A stretch of DNA of 64,000 nucleotides from Pleurostoma richardsiae. Lineage: Eukaryota > Ascomycota > Sordariomycetes > Calosphaeriales > Pleurostomataceae. Below, piece after piece: positions 1-12,949 of this stretch (the stretch's first letter is position 1; each line of letters begins with the position of its first letter). Made by a program: the position numbers and the translations under genes. The notes below the pieces were generated by a model, which saw only the letters and a program-made list of their open reading frames with translations, was not told the origin of the DNA and searched no databases. The stretch spans positions 248,001 to 312,000 of the forward strand of contig JANBVO010000032.1 in NCBI GenBank assembly GCA_030052745.1. The letters are read 5' to 3'.

Positions 1-2807
1 AATCAACCGATCAGCGATGAGGAGCTCGATGCCATGTTGCCTGGAGAGGCGGAGGGATATAAGATCCTGGAGTTCCCTCCTGGCTATGCCCCCGTGCGTG
101 CCCCTGCTCACAAGATGATGCAGACGCCAGTGCAGACGACGGGCTTCATGATGCAGGACCCCAACAGCGCACGGATCACTAGCCAGCAGATGCCCAAGGA
201 GATCCCCGGTGTGGGTGATCTGCAGTTCTTCAAGCCAGAGGACATGGCCTACTTCGGTAAGCTGACCGATGGCGCTGACGAAGAGAGCCTGAGTGTGGAC
301 GAGCTCAAGGAGCGGAAGATTATGAGGCTTCTTTTGAAGGTCAAGAACGGCACGCCGCCTATGAGAAAGACTGCTCTACGGCAGCTGACCGACAATGCAC
401 GAAGCTTTGGCGCCGGTCCGCTCTTCAACCAGATCCTACCGCTGCTCATGGAGAAGACGCTCGAGGATCAAGAGCGGCACTTACTGGTCAAGGTCATCGA
501 CCGTATTCTCTACAAGCTGGATGACTTGGTCCGGCCATACGTGCACAAGATCCTTGTCGTCATCGAACCGCTCCTTATTGACCAGGACTACTATGCGCGG
601 GTTGAGGGTCGTGAGATCATCTCTAACCTGAGTAAGGCCGCTGGCCTGGCGACCATGATCAGCACGATGAGACCTGACATTGATCATGTCGACGAGTATG
701 TTCGCAACACGACGGCACGAGCGTTTGCTGTCGTAGCATCTGCACTCGGTATTCCTGCTCTCCTCCCATTCCTGCAGGCCGTCTGCCGGAGCAAGAAGTC
801 ATGGCAGGCACGGCACACCGGTGTCAAAATTGTCCAGCAGATTCCCATTCTCATGGGCTGTGCTGTTCTGCCACACTTGAAGCGTTTAGTAGACTGCATC
901 GCCCCGAACCTCAACGATGAGCAGACGAAGGTCCGAACGGTCACTAGTTTGGCTATTGCTGCCCTGGCAGAGGCCGCCAACCCATATGGTATTGAGAGCT
1001 TCGACGACATCCTCAACCCTCTCTGGACGGGCGCGCGCAAGCAGCGTGGCAAAGGCCTGGCAGGTTTCCTGAAGGCTGTTGGCTACATCATTCCCCTTAT
1101 GGATGAGGAGTACGCCAACTATTATACCTCCCAGATCATGGAGATCTTGCTCCGAGAGTTTTCTTCCCCGGACGAGGAGATGAAGAAGGTTGTGCTGAAG
1201 GTGATATCCCAGTGTGCGGGCACAGAAGGAGTCACCGCAGGGTATCTGAAGGAGCACGTGCTGGATGAGTTCTTCAAGAACTTCTGGGTCAGACGAATGG
1301 CCCTCGATAAGCGGAACTATCGGCAAGTTGTCGAGACGACCGTTGACATCGGCCAGAAGGTGGGGGTGAGCGAGATCCTCGAGCGGATCGTGGTCAACCT
1401 CAAGGATGAGAGCGAGGCCTACCGTAAGATGACGGTGGAGACTGTTGAGAAGCTTGTCGCCTCCCTTGGTGCTGCCGACATCAACGAGCGGCTGGAGGAG
1501 CGCCTCGTCGATGGCATCCTTCACGCGTTCCAGGAGCAAAGCGTGGAAGACATAATCATGCTGAACGGCTTCGGCTCTGTCGTTAATGCGCTCGGCACGC
1601 GATGCAAGCCATACCTGCCGCAGATCGTTTCTACGATTCTGTGGCGGCTGAACAACAAGTCTCCCACGGTGCGCCAGCAAGCAGCAGACCTGATCTCGCG
1701 CATTGCTATAGTCATGAAGCAGTGTGGCGAAGACGCCCTGATGGGTAAGCTCGGTGTCGTCCTGTACGAGTATCTCGGAGAGGAGTATCCTGAAGTCCTG
1801 GGCTCCATCCTCGGCGCTCTGCGATCTATCGTCACTGTCGTGGGTATCAGCCAGATGCAGCCCCCTATCAAGGATCTTCTACCACGCCTTACCCCTATCC
1901 TCCGCAACCGGCACGAGAAGGTGCAGGAGAATACCATCGACCTTGTAGGACGAATTGCAGACCGCGGTCCCGAAGCCGTCAACGCACGAGAGTGGATGCG
2001 TATCTGCTTCGAGCTGCTGGACATGTTGAAGGCGCACAGGAAGGGCATCAGAAGAGCGGCCAACAACACCTTCGGATTGTGAGTCACTGTCCTCCCCTTT
2101 CTTAGCTTCCTCACCCACCGGGACTTGATTGCTAACACCTCTTATGTAGTATCGCGAAGGCCATCGGCCCTCAAGATGTCCTTGCCACGCTGCTCAACAA
2201 CCTCCGTGTCCAAGAGCGCCAGAGCAGAGTCAACACCGCCGTCGCTATCGGCATCGTCGCCGAGACGTGCGCGCCGTTCACGGTCCTACCGGCGCTCATG
2301 AACGAGTACCGTGTACCCGAACTTAACGTGCAGAATGGCGTCCTCAAGTCGCTCTCTTTCCTCTTCGAGTACATCGGCGAGATGGCCAAGGACTACGTCT
2401 ACGCCGTCACGCCGCTCCTGGAGGACGCTCTCATCGACCGCGACCAGGTCCACCGGCAGACCGCGGCCTCCGTCGTCAAGCACATCGCGCTCGGCGTCGT
2501 GGGTCTCGGCTGCGAGGACGCCATGGTCCACCTGCTCAACCTGCTGTACCCCAACCTGTTCGAGACGAGCCCGCACGTTATCGACCGCATCATCGAGGCC
2601 ATCGAGGCCATCCGCATGGCTGTCGGCCCAGGCCTCGTGCTGAACTACGTCTGGGCGGGTCTCTTCCACCCCGCCCGGCGTGTGCGGAACCCTTACTGGC
2701 GCCTGTACAACGACGCGTACGTCCAGTGCGCTGACGCCATGGTGCCGTACTACCCCAACCTTTCGGATGAGACTGTGGATCGGGGAGAGCTCGCTGTTAT
2801 GCTCTAA
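1..2807 (+). CDS. prp10: Splicing factor 3B subunit 1 (SF3B1/Prp10/Hsh155), 5'-truncated by window edge
   Basis: HEAT-repeat scaffold of the U2 snRNP SF3b complex, which holds the branch-point helix during spliceosome assembly in the nucleus. Exons are <1..2078 and 2150..2807. The 71-bp intron starts GTGAGT, has a GCTAAC branch site and ends TAG; joining restores the conserved TFG-F-IAKAIG stretch. 911 residues lie in the window. The frame is open from base 1, beginning just before the DEELDAMLP segment, so the N-terminal third (the U2AF-ligand region in known homologues) lies upstream. The blocks [38 protein letters not shown] and [17 protein letters not shown] are near-identical to human SF3B1. 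The lysine at 928-930 aligns with human K700. Family assignment is certain; only the start is missing. Confidence 0.98.
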
Positions 2808-5800
2808 GTTTATATGAATGATGGGACTGTTCCTGAGAACGACGCCGCAGGAGCTCAGCTGAGATCTGATGCTCTGGCGGTCGTCCGCCGAGCTGAAATT
2901 GGAATTGTGGAAGGGGGAGGAAATTATGTCCATGAGGCGGGGCGATATATGCGTAGGAGCAGATGCCTGTCTGCCACCACTACGTTCACGCGCCCCTGAC
3001 GAAAGACTTTCGACAATCAACATCTAGACAGATAAAGGAACACGCGAAGATGCAGAGGGGATGGGACTGTGTTTAATAGGCTGGAGTTTGTACGTTTACT
3101 AGGAAACTGCGGTAGTAGCATGCATATCTAAGGCGTCGATCAAGCTGTAGTGGTTGCCTCCCACCTGTTCCTCGTGCTTTCGCAAGATATCCCGTTGTGA
3201 AGAGGGCGATGAAAGCTCCTGGGTCGACAGTCCTCTATACTGCGTAAGCAGTTGTTCAATGCCGGACCTTAAGACGGACGACCGAGGGGAAGGGCTACTG
3301 TTTACGATCTTGGGGACTGCTTGATCATCGTCTCTCGAGTCGAGCCGAGCAGTGACACGCTCCCAACCTACTTCGCTATTGGAAGAGAACACCGGCAGAC
3401 GACACATCGTCAGGGCGACATCGAACCACCGACAGTTGAGTCGTTTGACTGGCTCATAAGTTCTCAGCCCCGGCTCTCTGACCCCTATAACCTTGTCCGC
3501 CAGCACTTTTTACTTTCCTCGCTTCAAGGTCCTCCCATGGACTACTACGCTTCCTGGTGCATATGCTGGCTAGCGACAATGCTGAATCTCTGGACCGTCT
3601 CCCTTTCCTCTCTACCCCATCGTCTTGCTTGATCATCTAGCTCATCAGCCCCCATAGTCGTCCGACATGCTTACCTGATGATCCGTCCTCCTCCGCCTTT
3701 GCTCTCGGCCCCTTTGGTACCACAGGACGACATCTCACCCGGCCACCGCCCCCGTGGTCAGTCACCCACTCATTCATCCCTCCTATACCACGAAACTCCC
3801 CTGGCCCATCCCCAGTCTCGCGGACTGGGCCGCCGGTTGAGCCCGAGACACGAACGGCATCTCGATGGCAAGCGTGCGTCACTAGATGTCAGGGAGTCAA
3901 CATACGGTCCATCACACATCGTCATCCTCCAGTCATCCGTCCTTCTATTGCCCTGTTCTACCTGTCCTGTCTCTGTCTTGATATTTAATCCTACCAGCCT
4001 CCACGTGGGTGGACGAAAAACACTGCCTCCAAGACACAACCGTCCAACCTTCTCGACCGGCCGATAAATGCGCCTCTCCCGGCGTTGTCTCGGTGCCTTG
4101 TCTGGCTGATCTCCCTTTCGTCCCCGTCTCCCCGTCTGCCTCTTTCTCTCCCTCTGTGATCTGTCACCCCCGGTGCCGCGCCGAGTCAGCCCCGTCCGTG
4201 TCTAAGCTGCACGTCCTAGCCCAAATGTCCCAGCCTGAAGCATATCGACGTCATAGGACACGGTTGAGCTGCGTGACTTTCCCGCAAAATCAGGGAAAAC
4301 AGGGCACACACACGCAGACACACGACACGCGGCTCCAGAACGCGCAAGTTTTGCCGAGCGGAAATAGTTCACGATGACGAGCTGGCGGGACCGCGGGCGG
4401 GAAGCGAGGGAAGGGATCGACAGAGTGCTTGTTGACACGTCAAACGACATGCAGTATGGGCTGGCTACCGTCTTAGACGCGGGTCCAGCTAACCGATACT
4501 GGGAACCGCCTGGACGGGGGACGGCCGCAACCTTCTAGCTCTACCTCGATACGGAGTGTACAGAGTTGGAATAGCCCAGGCTAGGAGACGTCTACATGCC
4601 TGCGTGTCACACGGCACATACCCTGCCAGCCAGGAACAGCACCAACATATACCCCGTAGACGAAGGAGCTATCAACCTAGCCCCGAGGTAATATCATCTT
4701 CATTCACAACGGGAAACCCTCCTCGCGCTACGAATCTCTAAGTGTCGGACGATAGTGTAGAGTCAGATCACCATTCCTCTTCGTCACTTGACACCATCCA
4801 CACCATCTCATGCCATACACAGTAAATGGGGTCCACCGCCTATCCCGCCCAACGACGCCGCACTGACGGTAGGGGAGCCCAACCTGCAGGGGCGACATAC
4901 ATTCCTGCGTAAGTACGAGGCGGCCTTGCAGCCAGCCATCTGGGGTCCGGTGCAGCGAACGGGCGCCCACCTTCGGCACTTCACTGCACAGAGAGTTGAC
5001 AAAGTGCTTTTGAGGAGGCAGGGGAACGCCATGCAGGAGCGCTCGGGCGGTCGTGCTCGCGAGCAGAAACTTCACCAATGCACGACAGAGAGGTGACCCC
5101 TTAGCACAGCATGCGAGGGCGTGGCGTGCTAACCGCAGCAGCAGAAGCAGCAGTCTAGACGCCTTCCTGCAGTCCTGTCATGAATTCCAAGGCTGGATGG
5201 GCCCGCGAAGCGACCTGGCCCGGGGTCCCACCGGGGGGGGGAGGCAAGACAAAGTTCGTTGACAGCTCAGACAAGACTATCAACAACAGCCTTGTTTCCG
5301 CACTCTCTGCCTTTGTCCTCTCGGCCCGTTTTGGAGACACCTCTGGCGGCACATTCCCGAGCCAGACGGGGCACAGATCACTCTCTCATTCCGCATTGCC
5401 GCCGATGGCGCGCCGTTATGTCTCTGAGCATGGACCAGCAGAAGGGGCATCAAATTTGTGATGAGTGAGAAAAAGAAATAAGCAGAAAAAAAACAATAGC
5501 CGCTCGGACGGCTTCACCAGCAGCCAACCCGCGCTATGCCGGCTTGAGATGCGCCCAGGTCTCACACTGCGAGAGTCAGGAAAAAGAGTGACGAAAGCAG
5601 CGGCACTGACTGGACGCCTCCAAGGAATGCAGGCTAGCAAAAAGGCTTGGAAGCCCGCAAGCCATCTGCGGCAAGCCGGTCGATCCCCCAACTTTTGGCA
5701 GAGCGCTATTGTGTTGTTGACGAGACCGAAGAGGCGGGCGGACATGCAAGCCACGGGAGGCAGGGGAAAGTTAGTAAGAAAAAGTAAGAAAAAGGAAGTC

Positions 5801-8800
5801 AGCAATCATTGACAATCAACACCTTGCAGTTCAGTCTGCTGCAACAAGGACAAGGCCAGGGCGTGTCAAACCCTGAAGGGGCGCCCAATCACCCACCCCC
5901 CAGCCATCCCCGGCCTCGTCGCCCCAGAGCAGCCAAGAGGCTCCCCGAGACAACAAGACAGGCCTCGCCAGTGAGCGAGCAGCCCGAGCGGCACTTTGAC
6001 AGAACGCCCAAAGCAGACAGACGGACGGCTTTGACGTCACCTCCCGAGTTGCCCATTGGCTTGGCATCGTCGGGTTGGCGCTGTAGGCCCGATTGCGGGA
6101 ACGCGGGTTAGCGCAGCGCCACCCTTCTTGTGAGTGAAGGATCCCCCTTTTGTGCGATAGCCTGCCTGTCTACCTTGGTCGTCTCTGTGGGTGGTGCTTG
6201 TGCGTGCGCTTGTGTAACTGTATCTGGGCATGCAGTGTCCTATCCTCTCTGCGTATAGATGTAGTTGTTTGGAGCCCGCAGAGAAATCTAGCAGCCGAAC
6301 AAGTCTGTGCCGGTAGTCTCAAGGCGTTTCTGAGGCCGTCTCATCCTTTACCGCAAGGCGGAATGGACCCTGGCAACGGCGCAGATGCCCCAGGATTTTG
6401 GAAACTGCCGCGGCGCCACCATCGTGAAGTGAAATAAGCGACATGACCAACGACGGCGGGGCTTACCAGAGCCTCTCATCCGCGCCTGACGACAATCCTT
6501 TCTCCGTCGAGACCTGGCTCAGGACGCCAGGAGCGATTTCGGCTCTTGAGGGCAGAGCGTGCAGTGTCCACGGCAAAATCGACGGCGCCGCTCCTCTTCC
6601 ATTTTCATCCATGACGTCTAGCTCTCCGGCTTGATCACTTGCCATTGTGGTAGTACTCGAGCAGTAGCGGGCCTCCCCTGGAAACGGCCCAGGACTTGAG
6701 TCAAGAGAGCCAGAGAGCCAGTCAACAGTTATTACGCGTTACTAGATACCTGAGTCAGGGCCCTTCCAGGATGGACCACACGCTATGCAGGCGCCTCGCC
6801 GCCATGATTGGCCGCGGACGTCCGCCAGCACAGAGGGAACTTCTGGGGGGCTATGCCAGAACTCTTGGTCGTTGGATACGGTGAGCAACTCAGCAGGTTC
6901 CGGAGGGAGCACTGGAGTCGCAGGCTAGAGCAGCAGGGAGGAGGTAAGCAAGCTGCGGTGGTGAATGGAAACGAGATGGGACGAATGTTTTAGCTCTCAA
7001 CTTGGCGTGCCGGCAAAAAAACGAGATTGCACATAGATGCTTGGGGAGGTCTGGAGGACGTTAGCTTGGTGGGGATCGTAGAAGATAGTAGCCTCGCCGT
7101 TTTCTGTCTCTCCTGACGACTCCTGCACAATACGGGACTGTCACAGGCTAGAGGCAAGACGAGAGGGGGTAGGCCGTCATCCCTCGGCTCGAGTCCCGCA
7201 AAACTACTCTAGAGCTGCGCCAGCAGCAGGTTCTTGCACTGCACTCGCTGGAATAGCCACCGACTAGCCTGGTTACAGGTTTTAGACAACTAGGCGGTCT
7301 GGCCTGGAGGTTTGCCAGTCTTTCCGCGCCGGCCGCCGATAAACCGTGTGGTACTGGCCTGCCGCTGCCAAGCTCAGATCAAGGGAAGCCACTTCGCCGT
7401 GCAGCAGGCTGGCACGCAGAGGCCGCTGTAAGGCCAGGTGGTGCGCTAGATAGCTCGGATAGCCCAGCAGTGCGCAATACGAATCCCAGGTTTGTGCTCC
7501 CATGCCTGCCGCTACACAAGAGGGCTCGAGCAGCGGACCAGCATCTGCATCCCACACTCCGTCACGAGCGCAGAGGGCCTCAGGATGATCCGAACGCGAA
7601 GGATAGATGCCGAGAAACTGGAGCATCACGAGGGCAGCAGCGGAAATTTGGCTGAAATTGAAGTCATTTTGATATCGCCAAGAGCCTCCGAGACAGCCGA
7701 GCTTGTGTTTCCGCCCTACGTCGGAGAGTATCTGATGTCAAGGGCCAGTTCCGAAACACGCATGCGAAGGCGGTCTTGGTTGTCCTTGACTCGGTCCTGC
7801 CGCCCGGGGGCGCCTCCACGGCTCTTCTTCGCTCTAATTTAACAGCGTGATATCACTCTTTTTGGGGGGGGTATTCCAAAGGTTAGCAGGGCTGGTAGGG
7901 TAAGGGAAGGACAGACCGCAGGCAGAGCTCTCGCGGTGTGCGCGCGTGCAAGGCCGTGGGAAAATTACGTCTCTTGGTGTGTGTGGTTCGAGGCTGCAGA
8001 CGTCCAGACTGAGTAGCCCTCGCAGTTGCCAGCTAGCAGGGGTGGAAACGGGAATGATCGGCGCCCGCCCCCGCCGATGCCAGGGGGTCTCCAGCAGGGG
8101 ATTCCGCTGTTTTGGGGGCGGTTGTGCAGGTTTCGCTGGGGTGCCGCAGACGCCCTAAACTCCTTGGGGAACCCTTGCAACATTTGAGACAACCCCCTGT
8201 GAAAATCCTAGATGCGGTGGGGTTTTGACGGCTTGGATCCGCTGAGGACAGCGACGGCCCTCCTGCCGGCTGGTCCTGTCCTCTGCTGGCGCAGTCCTGC
8301 GCAATCTCATCGTCCAAGAACCCCAGGGGTCCATTTTATGAGATTCTCGTACTTCTCTGAGTTACCAGGGGGGGTGCAACGAATGACTTTCATCCGGTGG
8401 TCCACTTGGGCTTGGAGGCTCCCCGGCTCAGGATCGCATACTCCGGACTTGATGGTGGGTGTGCCTGACAGATTGCAGAAGCCACTGCGATGGACTAGTC
8501 TGCGCCGACGATGCCACTCTGGCGTCTGTGGGCTCCGGTGGAGCACCGTTTGGCGTCTGCCGGCTGATGAGGAAACACGGACAAGCCAGCCGGGGATCGT
8601 CGCAGTCTGTCACTCGGGAATCTCGTTTCTGATCTCGACGGGGTCCCTTCTGCCGGGACCGCTCCGGGGGTGTCGCTGAATGAACCCTCTCCGTACCACC
8701 AGATGTGCTCATAGCGTAGCGCCTCGTATACCTTTTCCAGGCGCGACGACGTCGAACGGCCACCTTCCCGCTGCTGACGCTGCCGCCAGCCCCTCGGATC

Positions 8801-11800
8801 CTGTTGACAGGACCAGCTGAAGAAGTTGAAAGCCATGCCGCTGAATTTCGAGGTCGTTAATGCAGGTACGAACCGAGGATTAGCGGTGCACTCCAAAGCC
8901 CGCCACTCCCAAGGTCGGCTTTGACCCGTGTGCGTGCACAGGGGTCTGGTCCAGCGACTGTCTGCAGTGGTGCAGGAGCCTGCAGATTGGAGATTGGGTT
9001 GGTGCTAGTAGTCTCGCGTCGACCTCGAGACCATCACTTTGTTCGCCCACCTCATTTTGTCTCGGCCTTACTCTGGACATTTGATGATGAGAATGGACAC
9101 GTTCAAACATGCTGAAGTGTCTGCGGTTCGGGGTTCTTTTGCTGGGTCTCGAAGAATATCGGCGACCTGCTAAGGTTCCCCCATTAAATGCCGACTGGGG
9201 GGCCTTGAACATTTGTGTTTCAAGTGTCCCATTTCGGCTTAAGAGAGGTGATCCGCCTGTTCAGAAAGGGGATAGTAGGCCTTTTGGGACATCGAGTAAT
9301 AAATGCAACCAGGTCTCGGGTAATAACAACATATGAAAAATGGAGAGCTGTGCGGAGCCGTCAACCTGAGTATCAAGAACAATCTTCCTTAAGACTTCGA
9401 CGGCAGGGTTGTTAGTACAGCGTCGTGTAGGTGCGGGATGATAAGGAATCACCGCGGAGGAAGGCCACTTGAGCAGCTGCGGCAAGGGCAGTGACGACCG
9501 CTTTCCTATGTTATTGTGAACCCTTGGCGTGAGATCCACCGAGTGCCTCTGTAGACGGACCAGCGGACACGGCCAGCAGCCTCAGTGTGATGCTCTGCCG
9601 AGGGAGGACGCTGGATTCGGACTCGGGATGAACTGATGCTCAACCCTAAAGACGGACGATAACGCCATGCACCCGGCCTCGGGCACAACGCTAAAACATG
9701 AACCCAATGATGGCATCGGCTGACATTTGAGTATCCAGGGTCAAGAAGGTGTGCGCCCTCATTCGTGGACAGGTGCTCTATTTCACGCCATTCCTAGAAA
9801 CACTGCAGGGCACAGGCTTGTTCTGCTTCCAGTGCCAGGGATGCAAGAACCGGGACAAAGTCCGCCAGCACCAGTAGGCGGTCCAGTCATCGCGCTCGCT
9901 TCGACATTGTAAGTGCACCACTCACAAGTGCCTGACTCTTCGGCTTCCGCCATCGGTCTTCTTCCCGCAGCAGGGTCAGCGAACGAAAAGGCCAGATTCG
10001 GCATTCCACGTCCCAAACAGGCAATGAGCGGCGTCGAGCAGATTTTAATGCAACTGCCAGCCATCAAGCACACACATCGGATGTGCAAAGAGGATTAGCG
10101 ACACTGAGGGTCCCGGGTGAGGTCGGCGAGTACCACAGAGGAGCCTTCAGTCACTTGTAACCTGGCAGTTCAACAGATTCGTGCGTACGTGCCCGCTTGT
10201 GGCCGTTCCACCTAGCTAGAATAGCCTCAAAGGATGTGAGACCTCTCATAACTGAAAGCTGCTTCTGACTGATCCGTGCTGCCAGCTGGAGAGAGGATTG
10301 CTTGATCGTGAGTGGAGGGGAGGCGGCACCGGAGAGTACCTCCCCCTGCACGGAGACGGCAGGGTCTTGGTTGCTGGCCGCTGTTGGCACTCGCTATCAT
10401 TTGATGGTACTCCATCGCACAGCTGTGAAGCCCCTGTTGACAAGTCAGCCGGTCACACCTTTCGCCATTTTATTCCCGGTGCGGTAGGATGCTCCCCCAA
10501 GCTTTTATCGGTTTGGCGTGAAAGCGGCTTTAGCCAGCGGAACCCCAGTGCAATTCAACGCCACATCCATCATTCTCGATCGGCCTAAGAGGAGGTACAG
10601 GTACGGCCACCCATTCCCCAGCCGGGCAGAGCTGGAGAGAAAAGGCGGTCGGATCCGATTACATCTGGGAAGAGGGTTAAGGTATGCCACTTGTTCCTCA
10701 GTTTTGTCCAGCGAGCGAGCTCTAGTCCCAGGCGCATCGCGGAGCACTGCACGAGTTTGTTGTCTCGATGCCTGGGTAGGGTTGGTTCCATCAACCGGGG
10801 AGAGTGGGGGTAAAGTTCGGGCAGGGGGGTGTGTATATGAGAGAAGACGGCCAACCGCCAAAGAGAGGGTTGAGAAGCTGCATCTCTCGATCAAAGCTCC
10901 GCACCGGCTTCGCGGACTGTCGCGGGGTGGATGACGAGGCATCTGCCGCGACTCGAACTGACCCGTAACTGACTGGTCCTCTAGCTTAAGAGTCTTGTTG
11001 ACACTTGACAGTGTTTTGATCGTGCCGCTTTGATGGTCCGGAGCCAGATCTGTCCCACTTGGGATTGCCCGTTATCCAATCGTCGGGTTGGTGGGGTGGT
11101 CGGATGTCATCATAGGATTGAGACTAGCGACAAAGCCTGTGAGGCTTTCCCGACCGGCTTTTGGTGACGCTGGAACGCGTTACGTCAGTTTCACAAGACG
11201 ATTGACCAGCCGACTCTGCGACTCGGAGAGCCTGGCGGCAGGAAATGCGCGGTGCTGCACGCTGTGTATTGCGGTGAGAGACGACGGGAGACGGTGATGA
11301 TCGATGGGTGGAAAGGCGGATGATATTGCATCGAGGGTGAATCGTCCGTCCTCATGCTGGTGGTCGGTCGCAATAGCTTTCACCACCGTTGCTATGCACT
11401 TCGAGATTCGAGGGGACGTGGAACAAATATTGCACAGATGAGCCACACGTCATACATGCAACCCTCCCGAGTTGCCGCACCTTCAGACAAGATGCAGTTT
11501 TCTTTCCTTACCGCAACGGTCTGGTTGCCAACGCGAGTACCTTGAGTGCAGTACCTGGCTGTCACTCCTGATGGCGTCACTGCCCGTTCCAACAATGGGA
11601 AAGAGGTACCCGGTAAGGCAGCCCGGGCAGATAAGGTACTGAGTACGGACTGTACTGTACTCGAGGCAGATAGGTGGGCGGGCAGGCATTGAGCGACGAA
11701 GGCACATGTTCAATTCTCAACTCGCTTTCCACCTGCTATAGGCTCACTCCTTCCTCTGCTGGTGCACTCCTCCAAGATGCCGGCGCGGAAAGTAACAGAC

Positions 11801-12465
11801 GTGGAGACACCTGTGGGGTCCTCCTCCTCTAGGCGGATGCTCTACCCGCTTTTAAGGTACTTCGCCAAGGTAGCGGTACTTGTGGGTTTGTTGCGGCCAA
11901 GGATCCCCGTTGCATGCCGTCCACACCCCATCAGTACCGCATCCAGCAAAGGCTTGCTGCAACGCCGTGTGCTTAGGGAGCGTCTTTCCTGAGTTGAGAT
12001 CGAGAAGGCACGGCTTCCGGCGAGTAGAAAGTAACCCAAAGAGGAAGTATCTTGCAGGCAAGGAAAGCGCGCCTCGACGAGAAAGACATCAATCAGGAAG
12101 CAGGCCGCGTTAACCTTATGTCATTCTCTCTCTCGGCTTCTCCTTGCTTTTTCTGCCATTTCCCCAGTCGAACGGACTGTCTGAATTGACAAACTGGCCC
12201 ATTTAATAGCGCGGAGACTCATGAGTGTTGGTCGCTCTCTTTTTTTTCCTGGCAGACCCTGCATACGTTAACCTGAACCCCGTCAGCATCCTACCTCCAC
12301 AGCTTCATCGGTGGCGTTGACTAGCCCGCAGACCAGCGGGAAGGAGGAGGTGGTGCAAGAGGAGACGGTGCAGGTGGTGGGAGGAGGAGGGGAAGGAACC
12401 ACGAAAAAGCAAGGTAGGTACGGCATGATACGGTGTGGATAGCCCGAATTCCCATGTATCCAGGC

Positions 12466-12608
12466 AGGTACCTATCCTCTAGCACCAAAGCCATTCTTTT
12501 CCCTCGAGAACTGCAATATGTCACCGTTACCGGAAATGCTCGAAATCCCATTAAGTCGCCCACTTAGACATTTAAACGCCAAGTACCTTCTTTTTGGTCG
12601 AGGTACCT
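12466..12608. promoter_or_regulatory. Two AGGTACCT palindromes upstream of flbC
   Basis: The perfect 8-bp palindrome AGGTACCT occurs at 12466-12473 and again at 12601-12608, about 2.0-2.1 kb upstream of the flbC start codon. Three more copies lie upstream of the bZIP gene (57693, 57706, 57791). The occurrence is direct observation. A role as a protein-binding site is inference, since GGTACC-type motifs are scattered in other gene-free parts of the window too. Confidence 0.35.
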
Positions 12609-12929
12609 CTGCACGCTAGAGCTGCACTAGCGCTAAGACCTTTTGGGCAGCCTCTCTTGCCTGCCGAGTCTCCTCCCGGTCGCGCGCTCCTCGACTTTGA
12701 CTGCCTACCACAGCATGACAAGGGACAAACCCCATCTTTTTCCGGCATGAAGCACAACCGGCACAGGGGCCGCTTAACTCGGAAGGGTAAGGTAGGTAGC
12801 GTAGCAGCCTTACTGCGTAATATGTCAAGGTTCCAGGTGGACTGGCATCTGGCGACACCGGCAATCCCAGACATGGAACGGATGTACATGCTCTGGGACT
12901 ACGTACCTCTCTTGCATACCTCGCTCGCG

Positions 12930-12949
12930 CACACACACACCACACACAC
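12930..12949. repeat. Interrupted CA microsatellite in the flbC upstream region
   Basis: An alternating AC/CA run interrupted by a single CC. It lies about 1.65 kb upstream of the flbC start, in a pyrimidine-rich stretch that is probably promoter or leader sequence. Confidence 0.8.

Noticed and set aside
886-1680. Long minus-strand open frame (264 codons) inside prp10
   Set aside because: It is antisense to highly conserved SF3B1 HEAT-repeat codons and has no recognisable domain; it results from the G/C-rich third positions of the real gene.
3361-3480. tRNA-like B box (GGTTCGATG) on the minus strand
   Set aside because: The B box lacks the final conserved C, the anticodon arm has the wrong loop size and no acceptor stem pairs.
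10505-10942. Overlapping open frames of about 140 codons on both strands
   Set aside because: Both strands are equally open, codon bias is absent and no domain is recognisable; typical chance frames in gene-free G/C-rich DNA.
10921-11000. GTTCGAGTC on the minus strand as a tRNA B box
   Set aside because: Flanking bases cannot form a T stem and no A box or acceptor stem is present.
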